A DNA stretch of 64,000 nt from Rhizobium mayense. Lineage in GTDB: Bacteria > Pseudomonadota > Alphaproteobacteria > Rhizobiales > Rhizobiaceae. Where the stretch lies: NCBI RefSeq assembly GCF_030272705.1, contig NZ_JARFYM010000028.1, forward strand, positions 1-64,000. The letters run 5' to 3'. Within the stretch, counting starts at the first letter, position 1. The number at the start of each line of letters is the position of its first letter. Under the pieces are notes generated by a model, which saw only the letters and a list, made by a program, of their open reading frames with translations, had not been told where the DNA came from and searched no databases. This document shows, piece by piece, positions 33,813-41,396 of the stretch. Made by a program: the position numbers and the translations under genes.

Positions 33813-34169
33813 CGAGGCTCCCGGTGCTCCCGCTGAATACGTCTCAAAAAAGGATCTGATCCCCACACCTGCTCTTCCAGAAATGGTTTCGGCCAAGGCG
33901 ATTTCAAGCATTTTGACACCGCCCGCGGCAATCAAGGCGGGTGGCGCATCGAGCGACGAGCCTCGTAAAGACTTATGCAGGGAGCGACATGCTGCACTGC
34001 AAAAAATGCACGCGACAGCAATATCACCCCGATTCATATTATTAATTGAGGTACCTTCGCGCCTCTCCAGTCTTTCATTTCGTATCCTGTGCCCGAGGCC
34101 TGCATGCCGGCTTTTACCCGGTTGCCCGCTCCGCGGCACTTTTTGCATGATCGCCGCCAAGGAGTTTTC
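33813..34169. other. Gene-free interval with a CTGCACTGCAA motif at 33992-34002
   Basis: This 357-base divergent region holds promoters for the diacylglycerol-kinase-like gene and the MFS exporter. The 11-mer CTGCACTGCAA at 33992-34002 recurs at three other intergenic places in the window (see 44319, 49025 and 51454). A short AT-rich patch (34020-34050) follows it. No other feature seen. Confidence 0.5.
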
Positions 34170-35387
34170 GTGAGCGATATCGCCGCCGACGTCATCGATT
34201 CCCAATCCATCCTCGAGGCGCCGTCGCGTACCGCGATCGCCCTTGTCACGCTGGCGCTCGCGGTCGGCAGCTTCGGTATCGGTACCGGCGAATTCGTCAT
34301 CATGGGTTTGTTGCCTGAGGTCGCCGATACTTTCGGCGTCACTACGCCGGAGGCAGGCCACGTTATCAGCGCCTATGCCCTCGGCGTTGTCGTCGGCGCC
34401 CCGGTCATCGCCGTTCTCGCCGCCAAGATGGCGCGGCGCACCCTGCTTCTCTTGATGATGGCAATCTTTGCAGCCGGCAACATTTCCAGTGCTCTGGCTC
34501 CAACCTTCGAAAGCTTCGCGGCTCTGCGTTTCATCACCGGCCTGCCGCACGGTGCCTATTTCGGCGTCGCCGCTCTTGTGGCCGCCTCGATGGTGCCGGT
34601 CCATCGCCGTGTACGTGCTGTCGGCCAGGTCATGCTCGGCCTCACCATCGCTACCCTGGTCGGCACGCCGATCGCCACCTTCCTCGGCCAGCTTCTGAAC
34701 TGGCGGGCGGCCTTCTTGATGGTCGGCGGCGTCGGCCTCGTGACCATGCTGCTCATTGCCCTGTTCCTCCCCAAAGACAAGGTTGAGGAAGGGGCGAGCA
34801 TTGCCCGCGAGCTGGGGGCGCTGCGCCGCGTCCAGGTCTGGCTGACGCTCGGCATCGCGGCAGTGGGCTTCGGCGGTATGTTTTCGATCTTCAGCTATGT
34901 GGCGACCACGACAACGCAGGTTGCCGGCTTGGGAACGAGCATGGTGCCGGTCGTATTGGCGCTCTTCGGCATCGGCATGAATGTCGGCAATATCGTCGGC
35001 TCGCGCCTAGGCGACCTCTCGATCAAGGGTACGATCGGCGGCATGATGGTCTTCAACGTCGTCATCATGACGCTGTTTTCGCTGACGGCTGCCAATCCGG
35101 TGATGCTCTGCCTCTGCGTCTTCCTCATCGGCTGCGGTTTTGCCGCCTGCCCTGCTGTGCAGACACGCCTGATGGATGTCGCGGCGGATGCGCAGACGCT
35201 GGCTGCCGCCTCCAACCACTCGGCCTTCAACATCGCCAATGCGCTCGGTGCGTGGCTCGGAGGGCTGGTGATCTCCTGGGGCTTCACGGCGGCGTCGACG
35301 GGCTATGTCGGCGCGGTGCTCTCCGTTTTCGGCCTGATCGTTTTCGCGATATCAGTTGCTCTCGAGCGCGACGGCCGGCGCGCATGA
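34170..35387 (+). CDS. MFS exporter, AraJ/YdhP-like (DHA1)
   Basis: A protein of 405 residues with 12 predicted membrane helices. Family signatures are GTGEFVIMGLLPEVADTFGV in helix 1, the helix 4-5 region FITGLPHGAYFGVAALVAASM, and ATLVGTPIATFLGQLLNWR in helix 5. These proteins export sugars or drugs. The start is GTG at 34170 with AAGGAG five bases upstream; the frame is open to 34089 without a better start. Its 3' end overlaps the convergent HxlR gene by 36 bases. Confidence 0.9.
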   Translation: MSDIAADVIDSQSILEAPSRTAIALVTLALAVGSFGIGTGEFVIMGLLPEVADTFGVTTPEAGHVISAYALGVVVGAPVIAVLAAKMARRTLLLLMMAIFAAGNISSALAPTFESFAALRFITGLPHGAYFGVAALVAASMVPVHRRVRAVGQVMLGLTIATLVGTPIATFLGQLLNWRAAFLMVGGVGLVTMLLIALFLPKDKVEEGASIARELGALRRVQVWLTLGIAAVGFGGMFSIFSYVATTTTQVAGLGTSMVPVVLALFGIGMNVGNIVGSRLGDLSIKGTIGGMMVFNVVIMTLFSLTAANPVMLCLCVFLIGCGFAACPAVQTRLMDVAADAQTLAAASNHSAFNIANALGAWLGGLVISWGFTAASTGYVGAVLSVFGLIVFAISVALERDGRRA

Positions 35388-35756
35388 GGCCGGCAAAGGC
35401 CGCACTTCCTGCTTGCCAGTATCGCAGAAGACATTTTGCTCACCCCAGACGGCCATCGCTTTGATGATCGGCTCAAGGCTGGCGCCGAGCGGCGTCAGCG
35501 CATAATCGACGCGCGGCGGCACGACCGGGAAGACGGTGCGTGACACCAGGCCAGACTCTTCGAGCTCACGCAGCTGTTTCGTCAGCATGCGCTGCGTCAC
35601 CGCCGGCAGCCTGCGCCGGATCTCATTGAATCGCAGCGTTCGCTCCATCAGGTGGAACAGGATCACGCCTTTCCATTTGCCGTCGAGCAGGCTTAGCGTC
35701 GCCTCGACCGGACAACCCGGGAAATTCTTGACGAGCTTGGCGCGGGGTAGTGACAT
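35352..35756 (-). CDS. HxlR-family winged-helix regulator
   Basis: A protein of 134 residues. The HxlR domain is complete: FPGCPVEATLSLLDGKWKGV, LRFNEIRRRLPAVTQRMLTKQLRELEESGLV in parts, and DYALTPLGASL. The Cys in the GCP motif near residue 14 is the position used by redox-sensing members (YodB/QorR type). Divergent is a quinone-oxidoreductase-like gene, the classic target. The C-terminal 12 codons overlap the MFS gene on the opposite strand. Operator-like repeats lie just upstream at 35761-35783. Confidence 0.92.
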   Translation of the reverse strand: MSLPRAKLVKNFPGCPVEATLSLLDGKWKGVILFHLMERTLRFNEIRRRLPAVTQRMLTKQLRELEESGLVSRTVFPVVPPRVDYALTPLGASLEPIIKAMAVWGEQNVFCDTGKQEVRPLPASCAPAVALESN

Positions 35757-35760
35757 CGAC

Positions 35761-35783
35761 AGTATCCTTTTGGGTACTACGTA
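35761..35783. promoter_or_regulatory. Putative HxlR operator
   Basis: AGTATCC-TTTT-GGGTACT (35761-35778) is an inverted repeat with one mismatch per arm, overlapping GTAC-TAC-GTAC (35773-35783). It sits at the ribosome-binding site of the regulator gene and in the 103-base gap to the divergent oxidoreductase, consistent with autorepression and control of both genes. Confidence 0.55.
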
Positions 35784-35859
35784 CAGAATTTGCGCATTCT
35801 TGCGTCATGCGAACATAAGATTCATCTAGTTCCCGTGCAACAAACACCGGAGTTTTCCC

Positions 35860-36873
35860 ATGCGCGCCGTCGCTTACAATATCCCGCAACCCATTTCCGC
35901 CGAGACGTCATTGATCGATGTCGACCTGCCGACGCCGGAAGCCAAGGGTCATGATCTCCTGGTGGAAATCAAGGCCGTATCCGTCAATCCCGTCGATGTC
36001 AAAGTCCGCGCGAGCGCCAACCCCGCTGAGGGCGAATACAAGGTTCTCGGCTGGGACGCGGCCGGTGTCGTCAAGGCGATCGGTTCCGATGTCACCATGT
36101 TCAAGCCCGGAGATGAAGTCTTTTATGCCGGCGCCATCAATCGCGGCGGCTCCAACGCCGAGTTTCACCTGGTGGACGAACGGATCGTCGGCTTGAAGCC
36201 GAAAAGCCTCGATTTCGCGGCTGCCGCGGCTTTGCCGCTGACGTCGATCACCGCCTATGAGACGCTGTTCGACCGCCTCAAAGTGCAGGACCCAGTTCCG
36301 GGTGCCGCCAACGCCATTCTCATCATCGGCGGCGCCGGCGGCGTCGGCTCGATCGCTATCCAGATCGCCCGGACGCTGACCGACCTGACCGTGATCGCCA
36401 CTGCCTCGCGGCCAGAAACGCAGGCCTGGGTGAAGGAACTCGGCGCCCACCATGTTATCGATCACTCCAAGCCATTGGCTCCGCAGATCGAAGCTCTCGG
36501 CATCGGCGCTCCTGCCTTCATCTTTTCGACCACCAACACCAGCGATCATATTGCCTCGATTGTCGAAGCCATCGCACCGCAGGGCCGTTTTGGATTGATC
36601 GACGACCCGAAGGTCCTAGATGTCGCTCCCTTCAAGCGCAAGGCGGTTTCGACCCACTGGGAGCTGATGTTCACCCGCCCGCTGTTCAACACGGCCGACA
36701 TGATCGAACAGCACAAGCTGCTGAACAAGATTGCCGAACTGGTGGACGCCGGTAAGATCCGCACGACGCTGACCGAAACGCTGGGCACGATCAGTGCCGC
36801 GAATTTGAAGAAGGCGCACGCATTGGTCGAGACGGGCAAGATGAAGGGCAAGGTTGTTCTGGCCGGTTTTTGA
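35860..36873 (+). CDS. Zinc-type alcohol dehydrogenase family, quinone-oxidoreductase-like
   Basis: A medium-chain dehydrogenase/reductase of 337 residues. NADPH-binding motif IIGGAGGVGSIAIQIAR lies near residue 155, and VKVRASANP plus VLGWDAAGVVKAIGSDV near residue 65 are the family's usual N-terminal segments. It lacks the zinc-ligand pattern GHE, as in zeta-crystallin/quinone reductases of the ZADH_N subfamily. Probably reduces quinones or reactive enones under control of the divergent HxlR regulator. It is followed by a perfect 11-bp hairpin. Confidence 0.9.
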   Translation: MRAVAYNIPQPISAETSLIDVDLPTPEAKGHDLLVEIKAVSVNPVDVKVRASANPAEGEYKVLGWDAAGVVKAIGSDVTMFKPGDEVFYAGAINRGGSNAEFHLVDERIVGLKPKSLDFAAAAALPLTSITAYETLFDRLKVQDPVPGAANAILIIGGAGGVGSIAIQIARTLTDLTVIATASRPETQAWVKELGAHHVIDHSKPLAPQIEALGIGAPAFIFSTTNTSDHIASIVEAIAPQGRFGLIDDPKVLDVAPFKRKAVSTHWELMFTRPLFNTADMIEQHKLLNKIAELVDAGKIRTTLTETLGTISAANLKKAHALVETGKMKGKVVLAGF

Positions 36874-36890
36874 GCCCATCCATCTTCCAG

Positions 36891-36921
36891 GTTTGGCCGG
36901 GTGTTTACCGCCCGGCCAAAC
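36891..36921. terminator. Perfect hairpin after the oxidoreductase gene
   Basis: GTTTGGCCGGG (36891-36901) and CCCGGCCAAAC (36911-36921) pair over 11 bases with a nine-base loop. No T-run follows (TGCTTATG), so termination would be weak or need another factor, but no other function suggests itself. Confidence 0.6.
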
Positions 36922-37137
36922 TGCTTATGACATTTTTGCAACAGCGATTGTTGCAACGCATAAGCCTTTAGCCGCCCAACAAAAAAATACCTGCGACATT
37001 ATGGCATTAACCATGGGCGCCACTTGACTTTTCGCGTCTTCGGAGCGACTTCTCCCGATGTGGGGAACAGTGTTTTCCATACCGATTAACCGGAGCCATC
37101 TTACGATGCCTAGCGACAGTAGTAGTCGATTGCCTTT

Positions 37138-37200
37138 GCCGTCAGTGGCGTTCGTGCTGTAACCGACTCCTGTCGGCTCGCCACGATCTGCCACGACGGC
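37138..37200 (+). promoter_or_regulatory. Structured 5' leader of mgtE
   Basis: Just before mgtE, GCCGTC-A-GTGGC (37138-37149) pairs with GCCAC-GACGGC (37190-37200), leaving one bulged A, and inside it CCGAC (37163-37167) pairs with GTCGG (37172-37176). The stem ends 25 bases before the mgtE ATG, placing it next to the ribosome-binding site AAAGGCGAG. The arrangement suggests an RNA control element. It does not show the M-box sequence that I know, so the class is unassigned. Confidence 0.5.
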
Positions 37201-37225
37201 GGATCGACCGGAAAGGCGAGCTATA

Positions 37226-38599
37226 ATGAATATCAACAGCTTTCCCATGCGGGCTGGCAACGCCGCCCGTGCTTTTATCAATAATAATCGCGCCCTTACC
37301 ATTGCAGAACGCGTTGAGTCGCTGAACGCGATCGAGGCTCGCGAAGCCGCACGCATCCTGGCCAAGATGCCGGAAGAACGCGCCATTCGCATTCTCGACC
37401 GGCCGGAGCTTCGTAACGCCCCTGCCATTCTCGAGGTCATGACCAATGCGGACGCCGCACGGCTGCTGCATGGCATGTCCAACGACCGTGTGGCCGACAT
37501 TCTTCTCGAACTGGACGACGACGCTCGCGCGCGTCTGTTCGCTACCCTTGAGGAGCCGGTTCGCGTAGCGATCCAGGGTCTGATGGGTTATCCGCCGCGC
37601 ACGGCAGGTGGCATCATGACGACGGAATATGTCAGTGTGTGCGCCAGTTGGACCGTTGCGCAGACGCTCGACCACGTTCGCCAGGTAGAGCGCTCCCGCG
37701 AAACCGTCTATGCCATCTATGTGCTGGACGACGACACCCACGAGCTGCTGCGTGTGGTGACACTGCGCCGTCTCATCACCGGTGAGCCCGACGCCTGTAT
37801 CCTGACGGTGGCGCAGAAGGGTGCTCCGGTCACCGCGCCTGCGCTGATGAAGCAAGAGGATGTTGCCCGCCTGATCCGCCGGCACGACCTGCTCGCCCTG
37901 CCGGTTGTCGACGAACACGGCCTCATGCTCGGCATCGTCACGGTCGACGACGTCATCGATACGATGATCGCCGATACGACCGAAGCCGCGCAGAGATTCG
38001 GCGGTATGGAGGCCCTCGGCCAGCCTTACATGAAGATCGGCTTCGGCGGGATGATCCGCAAGCGTGCCGGCTGGCTCGCCGCCCTCTTCCTCGGCGAAAT
38101 GCTGACAGCCAGCGCCATGCAGCATTTCGAAGGTGAGCTGGAAAAGGCAGTCGTGCTGACGCTGTTCATCCCGCTGATCATGAGCTCGGGCGGTAATTCC
38201 GGCTCGCAGGCAACCTCGCTGATCATCCGGGCGTTGGCGCTCGGCGAGTTGAAGCTTTCCGACTGGTGGCGGGTCGCGCTCCGCGAATTGCCGACGGGCA
38301 TTGTGCTCGGCTCGATCCTCGGCCTCGTCGGCTTTGCGCGCGTCGTGCTTTGGCAGACGATTGGCCTTTTCGACTACGGTCCGCACTGGCAACTCGTCGG
38401 CGTCACCGTCTTCGCTGCCCTGATCGGTATCGTGACCTTCGGCTCGCTTGCCGGCTCGATGCTTCCGTTCATTCTGCAAAAGCTGCGCCTCGATCCGGCC
38501 AGCGCATCGGCCCCCTTCGTCGCAACGCTGGTCGACGTCACCGGGTTGGTGATCTATTTTTCGGTCGCGTTGTTGATCCTCAGCGGCACCTTGCTTTGA
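37226..38599 (+). CDS. mgtE: Magnesium transporter MgtE
   Basis: A protein of 457 residues with the three MgtE parts: an N domain with repeated helices (AREAARILAKMPEERAIRIL, about 20-130), a CBS pair (about 130-255, with VTLRRLITGE and LLALPVVDEHGLMLGIVTVDDVIDT), and five membrane helices with the pore motif SSGGNSGSQATSLIIRALALGEL near 335. It imports Mg2+ and closes when CBS/N sites are filled. The interval before it (36874-37225) carries a hairpin and a structured leader. Confidence 0.95.
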   Translation: MNINSFPMRAGNAARAFINNNRALTIAERVESLNAIEAREAARILAKMPEERAIRILDRPELRNAPAILEVMTNADAARLLHGMSNDRVADILLELDDDARARLFATLEEPVRVAIQGLMGYPPRTAGGIMTTEYVSVCASWTVAQTLDHVRQVERSRETVYAIYVLDDDTHELLRVVTLRRLITGEPDACILTVAQKGAPVTAPALMKQEDVARLIRRHDLLALPVVDEHGLMLGIVTVDDVIDTMIADTTEAAQRFGGMEALGQPYMKIGFGGMIRKRAGWLAALFLGEMLTASAMQHFEGELEKAVVLTLFIPLIMSSGGNSGSQATSLIIRALALGELKLSDWWRVALRELPTGIVLGSILGLVGFARVVLWQTIGLFDYGPHWQLVGVTVFAALIGIVTFGSLAGSMLPFILQKLRLDPASASAPFVATLVDVTGLVIYFSVALLILSGTLL

Positions 38600-38621
38600 G
38601 GATAACGAAATCCTGACATGG

Positions 38622-38650
38622 AAGGGGCCGGCGACGGCCCCTTTTGTTTT
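38622..38650 (+). terminator. Rho-independent terminator of mgtE
   Basis: AAGGGGCCG (38622-38630), a four-base loop and CGGCCCCTT (38635-38643) are followed by TTGTTTT. It touches the stop codon of the convergent Lrp gene. Confidence 0.88.
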
Positions 38651-39123
38651 CAGTCCGGCTGCGGCAACGTCAGGACGCCGTTGGTCTTGATGCTGCGAAT
38701 CGCGAAATTCGAGCGCAGGTCAGAGACGCCGGGGAGCGTCAAAAGCTTTTCCGACATCACCCTCTCATAGGCGGCAAGGTCCTCGACGACGACTTCTGCC
38801 AGAAAATCCGCAGCCCCCGAAATCAGATGGCAAGCGACGATCTCCGGGATAGCGAGTAACGCTGCCTGCTGCGCTTCGGAATTCTCTTTCGAATGATGGC
38901 CGACCTTGAGTTCGACGAAAACCGTCAGCCCGAGGCCTGCTTCCTTGCGGTCGATATCGGCGCGATAGCCGCGCAGCAGACCCGATTTTTCCAGGTTGCG
39001 AATGCGCCTCAAACAGGGCGAAGGCGAAAGATTCACCCGCTCGGCAATCTCGACATTAGTGGCCCGCGCATCCTCCTGCAGGCAGTTGAGGATAGCGATG
39101 TCGAATTTATCCAATTTTGGCAT
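38650..39123 (-). CDS. Lrp/AsnC-family regulator
   Basis: A protein of 157 residues. N-terminal winged helix-turn-helix (LDKFDIAILNCLQEDARATN, then VEIAERVNLSPSPCLRRI) and C-terminal RAM domain (VFVELKVGHHSKEN, then IVACHLISGAADFLAEVVVED). Such regulators bind amino acids and form octamers. It diverges from an EamA transporter that is probably its target. The ATG at 39123 begins the conserved domain; a perfect palindrome lies 17 bases further upstream. Confidence 0.93.
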   Translation of the reverse strand: MPKLDKFDIAILNCLQEDARATNVEIAERVNLSPSPCLRRIRNLEKSGLLRGYRADIDRKEAGLGLTVFVELKVGHHSKENSEAQQAALLAIPEIVACHLISGAADFLAEVVVEDLAAYERVMSEKLLTLPGVSDLRSNFAIRSIKTNGVLTLPQPD

Positions 39124-39139
39124 CTTCGCGAACTTTCCT

Positions 39140-39153
39140 TGCCAATATTGGCA
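39140..39153. promoter_or_regulatory. Perfect 14-bp palindrome between the Lrp gene and the EamA transporter
   Basis: TGCCAATATTGGCA reads identically on both strands and lies 17 bases before the Lrp start in the 145-base divergent gap. It is the likely operator for the Lrp-type regulator, controlling itself and the transporter. Confidence 0.65.
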
Positions 39154-39268
39154 GATCATTGCTCATAGCATGATTTTCGAGCCATAACTAGCAAGGACAT
39201 GCCCTGGCCTTTGGCGCTATCTTTTCTTCAGCCGGATGATGATCCGGACGGTTCGAAAGGATACGTCG

Positions 39269-40171
39269 ATGACTGCTTTGACCCTCTCCTCCCGCAAGAC
39301 AATGCCCGCCACGGTCGGTTATGCCGGCGCCATCGTTACGGTTCTGATCTGGGCAAACTGGATTCTAGCCACCCGCCATACCGCGGAAACGCAGATGGGC
39401 ACGATCGACCTCGGCTTGATCCGTTACGGCATTCCGGCGCTGGTGCTCTCCCCCGTCTGGCTGCGCACCGGGCTGGTGCCGAAAGGCGTGCCGCCGAAGT
39501 TGTTGGCGCTAATGATCTGCGGCTCAGGCGCGCTCTTCTTCCAGTTGACCACCTTCGCCATCCATTCCACACCCGCCGCATCGGCCGGCATTCTGCTCGG
39601 TGGCTCGATGCCGCTGGCAACCGCGTTGATCGGCGTGCTGCTGTTTCGCGAGCGGCCGGACATCACCCGTTGGCTCGGTCTCGGCGGTATCGTTGCCGGC
39701 GTACTCATCCTTTTGGTGCGTAGCCTGTCCGGCACTGAGATTTCAGGGGTGAGCTTCACGCTGCTACCGCTCGGCGCTTTGCTCTGGGCCGGCTACACAC
39801 ACGCCTTCCGTCGCTCCGGCCTGAACGCCATCCAGTCAAGCGCCATCATCGCCATCTGGTCGTTCCTTATCCATGTCGGTCTGGCTCTGATCTTCGGCAG
39901 TTCGCTCGCCTCCGTCCCGCTGCCGGAAATCGGCCTGCAGGTTGTTAGCCAAGGTCTGCTTTCCGGCCTCGCCGCCACGCTCGCCTACGGTCTCGCCGTT
40001 CAGGCCCTGGGCGGCACGCAAGCTGCGGCCTTCACCGCCATCACCCCGGTCCTCGCGACCTTCGGCGGCGGACTGCTGCTTGGCGAACCGATCGGCGTCG
40101 CTGAAATTGCAGCCGCGGTTGTCACGGGAACGGGCGTCGCGCTTTCGACGGGGGTACTGTCGCGGAAATGA
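39269..40171 (+). CDS. EamA/DMT-superfamily transporter
   Basis: A protein of 300 residues with ten membrane helices in two EamA repeats (first about 15-150 with YAGAIVTVLIWANWILATRH, second about 160-295 ending LGGTQAAAFTAITPVLATFGGGLLLGEPIGVAEI). These transporters commonly export amino acids or metabolites, which agrees with the divergent Lrp regulator. GAAAGG eight bases before the ATG at 39269 fixes the start. Confidence 0.9.
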   Translation: MTALTLSSRKTMPATVGYAGAIVTVLIWANWILATRHTAETQMGTIDLGLIRYGIPALVLSPVWLRTGLVPKGVPPKLLALMICGSGALFFQLTTFAIHSTPAASAGILLGGSMPLATALIGVLLFRERPDITRWLGLGGIVAGVLILLVRSLSGTEISGVSFTLLPLGALLWAGYTHAFRRSGLNAIQSSAIIAIWSFLIHVGLALIFGSSLASVPLPEIGLQVVSQGLLSGLAATLAYGLAVQALGGTQAAAFTAITPVLATFGGGLLLGEPIGVAEIAAAVVTGTGVALSTGVLSRK

Positions 40172-40195
40172 GCAGCGATCAGTGGAGGATAGATC

Positions 40196-40218
40196 GAAGG
40201 CCGCCGTCGGCGGCCTTC
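40196..40218 (+). terminator. Terminator-like hairpin after the EamA gene
   Basis: GAAGGCCGCC (40196-40205) and GGCGGCCTTC (40209-40218) pair perfectly around a three-base loop. The T-run is poor (CGCATT), but position and strength make it a probable transcription end. Confidence 0.65.
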
Positions 40219-40230
40219 CGCATTGAAAGC

Positions 40231-40246
40231 AGCATCATCTGATGCT
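40231..40246. promoter_or_regulatory. Putative VapBC operator
   Basis: AGCATCA-TC-TGATGCT is a 16-bp inverted repeat with perfect seven-base arms, 27 bases before the vapB ATG. VapB antitoxins, alone or with VapC, bind such repeats at their own promoter. Confidence 0.7.
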
Positions 40247-40272
40247 AATTTTGATGGCGAAGGAGCATATCA

Positions 40273-40470
40273 ATGCGGACCACAGTAACCATTGATGACA
40301 AATTGCTCGCGGATGCGCGCGAAGTCACCGAAATGGCCGAAACCTCGGCGATCGTCCGTGAGGCGTTGAAAGCGCTTATTGAGCGCGAAGCCTTCAGAAC
40401 ACTTATCCGCCTTGGCGGCACGGAACCAGATATTACGGCCCCTCCTCGTCGTCGGTTTGGTGTCGAATGA
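40273..40470 (+). CDS. vapB: VapB-family antitoxin
   Basis: A protein of 65 residues. The N-terminal ribbon-helix-helix (MRTTVTIDDKLLADAREVTE, then SAIVREALKALIEREA) is the VapB_antitoxin/arc-like type 2 form, and the C-terminal tail (GGTEPDITAPPRRRFGVE) is the disordered part that blocks the toxin. GAAGGAG is seven bases upstream. The stop overlaps the vapC start (ATGA). Confidence 0.92.
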   Translation: MRTTVTIDDKLLADAREVTEMAETSAIVREALKALIEREAFRTLIRLGGTEPDITAPPRRRFGVE

Positions 40471-41396
40471 TCTTGGTCGATACGTCGATCTGGATCGATC
40501 ATTTTCATTCGCTGGACGCTAAACTTCAATCTTTATTGGAGCAGAGACAGGTTCTCATCCATCCCTTCGTGATCGGTGAGATCAGCCTCGGAAACCTGAG
40601 GCAATATGACCTTGTGATGAGAAGCCTGAGCCGGTTGTATCAGATTTCAAAAGCGTCAGATGATGACGTTCTCTATTTTATCCGCAGCCACAAATTACAA
40701 GGTATGGGCATTGGCTATATCGATGCTCATCTGGCGGCGGCGGCAATGTTGACACCCGGCACCTACCTTTGGACGCGCGACAAGCGGCTGCAGCGCGTTG
40801 CGGAAGATCTCAGAATTGCCGCGCCATTATGGCCCGCAAATACCTGCTCAGAACCACGGCGCCATGGCGACCCGTCTTTCGGGATCTGCGCCATGGTCAA
40901 TCTCGAACTTCAGAGTCTCGAACAGTCCTGCTGGCATCTGACGTTCATCAAGCGCTTGAAACCCAAGCGAGGCGTAAAAAGGCGCGTTGAACGGCACATG
41001 GCGGTCCGTCGTCAGGGTGATACCCGATGCGCCGCGCGTCTGCGCCGTCTCGATTATGGCCTGCATCAAGCGCCGCCCGACACCCTTGCGCTGCCAGCGC
41101 TGCATGACGTCGATCTCCACGACATAGATCGCCCCATCAAGTTCGGCAGCGGCAAGGAAAGCGAAGGGCTGATCCAAATCGTCCACCGCTACGAGCAACA
41201 GTTTCGCATCGAGCGAATGCTGCAGCTTGTCGCGCGGCACGGTCCTGCCTTCGTCCTCCACGCCGAGTACCTGGCGGAGAGTTACGAAGGCATCGGTCTC
41301 GATCTCCGCCAAAAAATCCAGGTCAGCGGAACGAGCAAGGCGAATAGTATAAGCGTCTCGCTCCATCTTCCCCATGTGCATCACATATTCGGATAG
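40467..41396 (+). CDS. vapC: VapC PIN-domain toxin with readthrough extension over a GNAT gene
   Basis: Residues 1 to about 127 are a complete PIN ribonuclease: D5 in LVDTSIW, E38 in VIGEISLG, D86 in IGYIDAHL and D105 in WTRDKRL are the four acidic residues that bind the metal. VapC proteins of this type end about there. In this sequence the frame has no stop and continues to residue 309, being antisense to the entire GNAT gene (40848-41381), starting at that gene's stop codon. The extra 180 residues resemble no domain. Either the toxin lost its stop codon by deletion/joining or it is really longer; the former is more likely. Confidence 0.8.
   Translation: MILVDTSIWIDHFHSLDAKLQSLLEQRQVLIHPFVIGEISLGNLRQYDLVMRSLSRLYQISKASDDDVLYFIRSHKLQGMGIGYIDAHLAAAAMLTPGTYLWTRDKRLQRVAEDLRIAAPLWPANTCSEPRRHGDPSFGICAMVNLELQSLEQSCWHLTFIKRLKPKRGVKRRVERHMAVRRQGDTRCAARLRRLDYGLHQAPPDTLALPALHDVDLHDIDRPIKFGSGKESEGLIQIVHRYEQQFRIERMLQLVARHGPAFVLHAEYLAESYEGIGLDLRQKIQVSGTSKANSISVSLHLPHVHHIFG
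40848..41381 (-). CDS. GNAT-family N-acetyltransferase
   Basis: A protein of 177 residues. The acetyl-CoA-binding motif Q/RxxGxG/A is present as QRWQRKGVGRRLMQAII near residue 95, followed by GITLTTDRHVPFNAPFYASLGF. The substrate is unknown. Its ATG overlaps the ETF-QO stop codon (TGATG), so it is translationally coupled to that gene. The plus-strand frame overlapping it is the extended vapC. A second in-frame ATG at 41366 is possible. Confidence 0.88.
   Translation of the reverse strand: MHMGKMERDAYTIRLARSADLDFLAEIETDAFVTLRQVLGVEDEGRTVPRDKLQHSLDAKLLLVAVDDLDQPFAFLAAAELDGAIYVVEIDVMQRWQRKGVGRRLMQAIIETAQTRGASGITLTTDRHVPFNAPFYASLGFQALDERQMPAGLFETLKFEIDHGADPERRVAMAPWF

Noticed and set aside
32865..34604. 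The diacylglycerol-kinase-like frame extended to 579 codons
   Set aside because: The conserved domain begins at 33812; the upstream part is low-complexity, crosses the promoter region and is antisense to the MFS gene.
37142..38479. Open frame of 445 codons on the minus strand
   Set aside because: It is antisense to the whole of mgtE; its product is rich in His, Arg, Asp and Gln with no domain, as expected from the reverse of a GC-rich gene.
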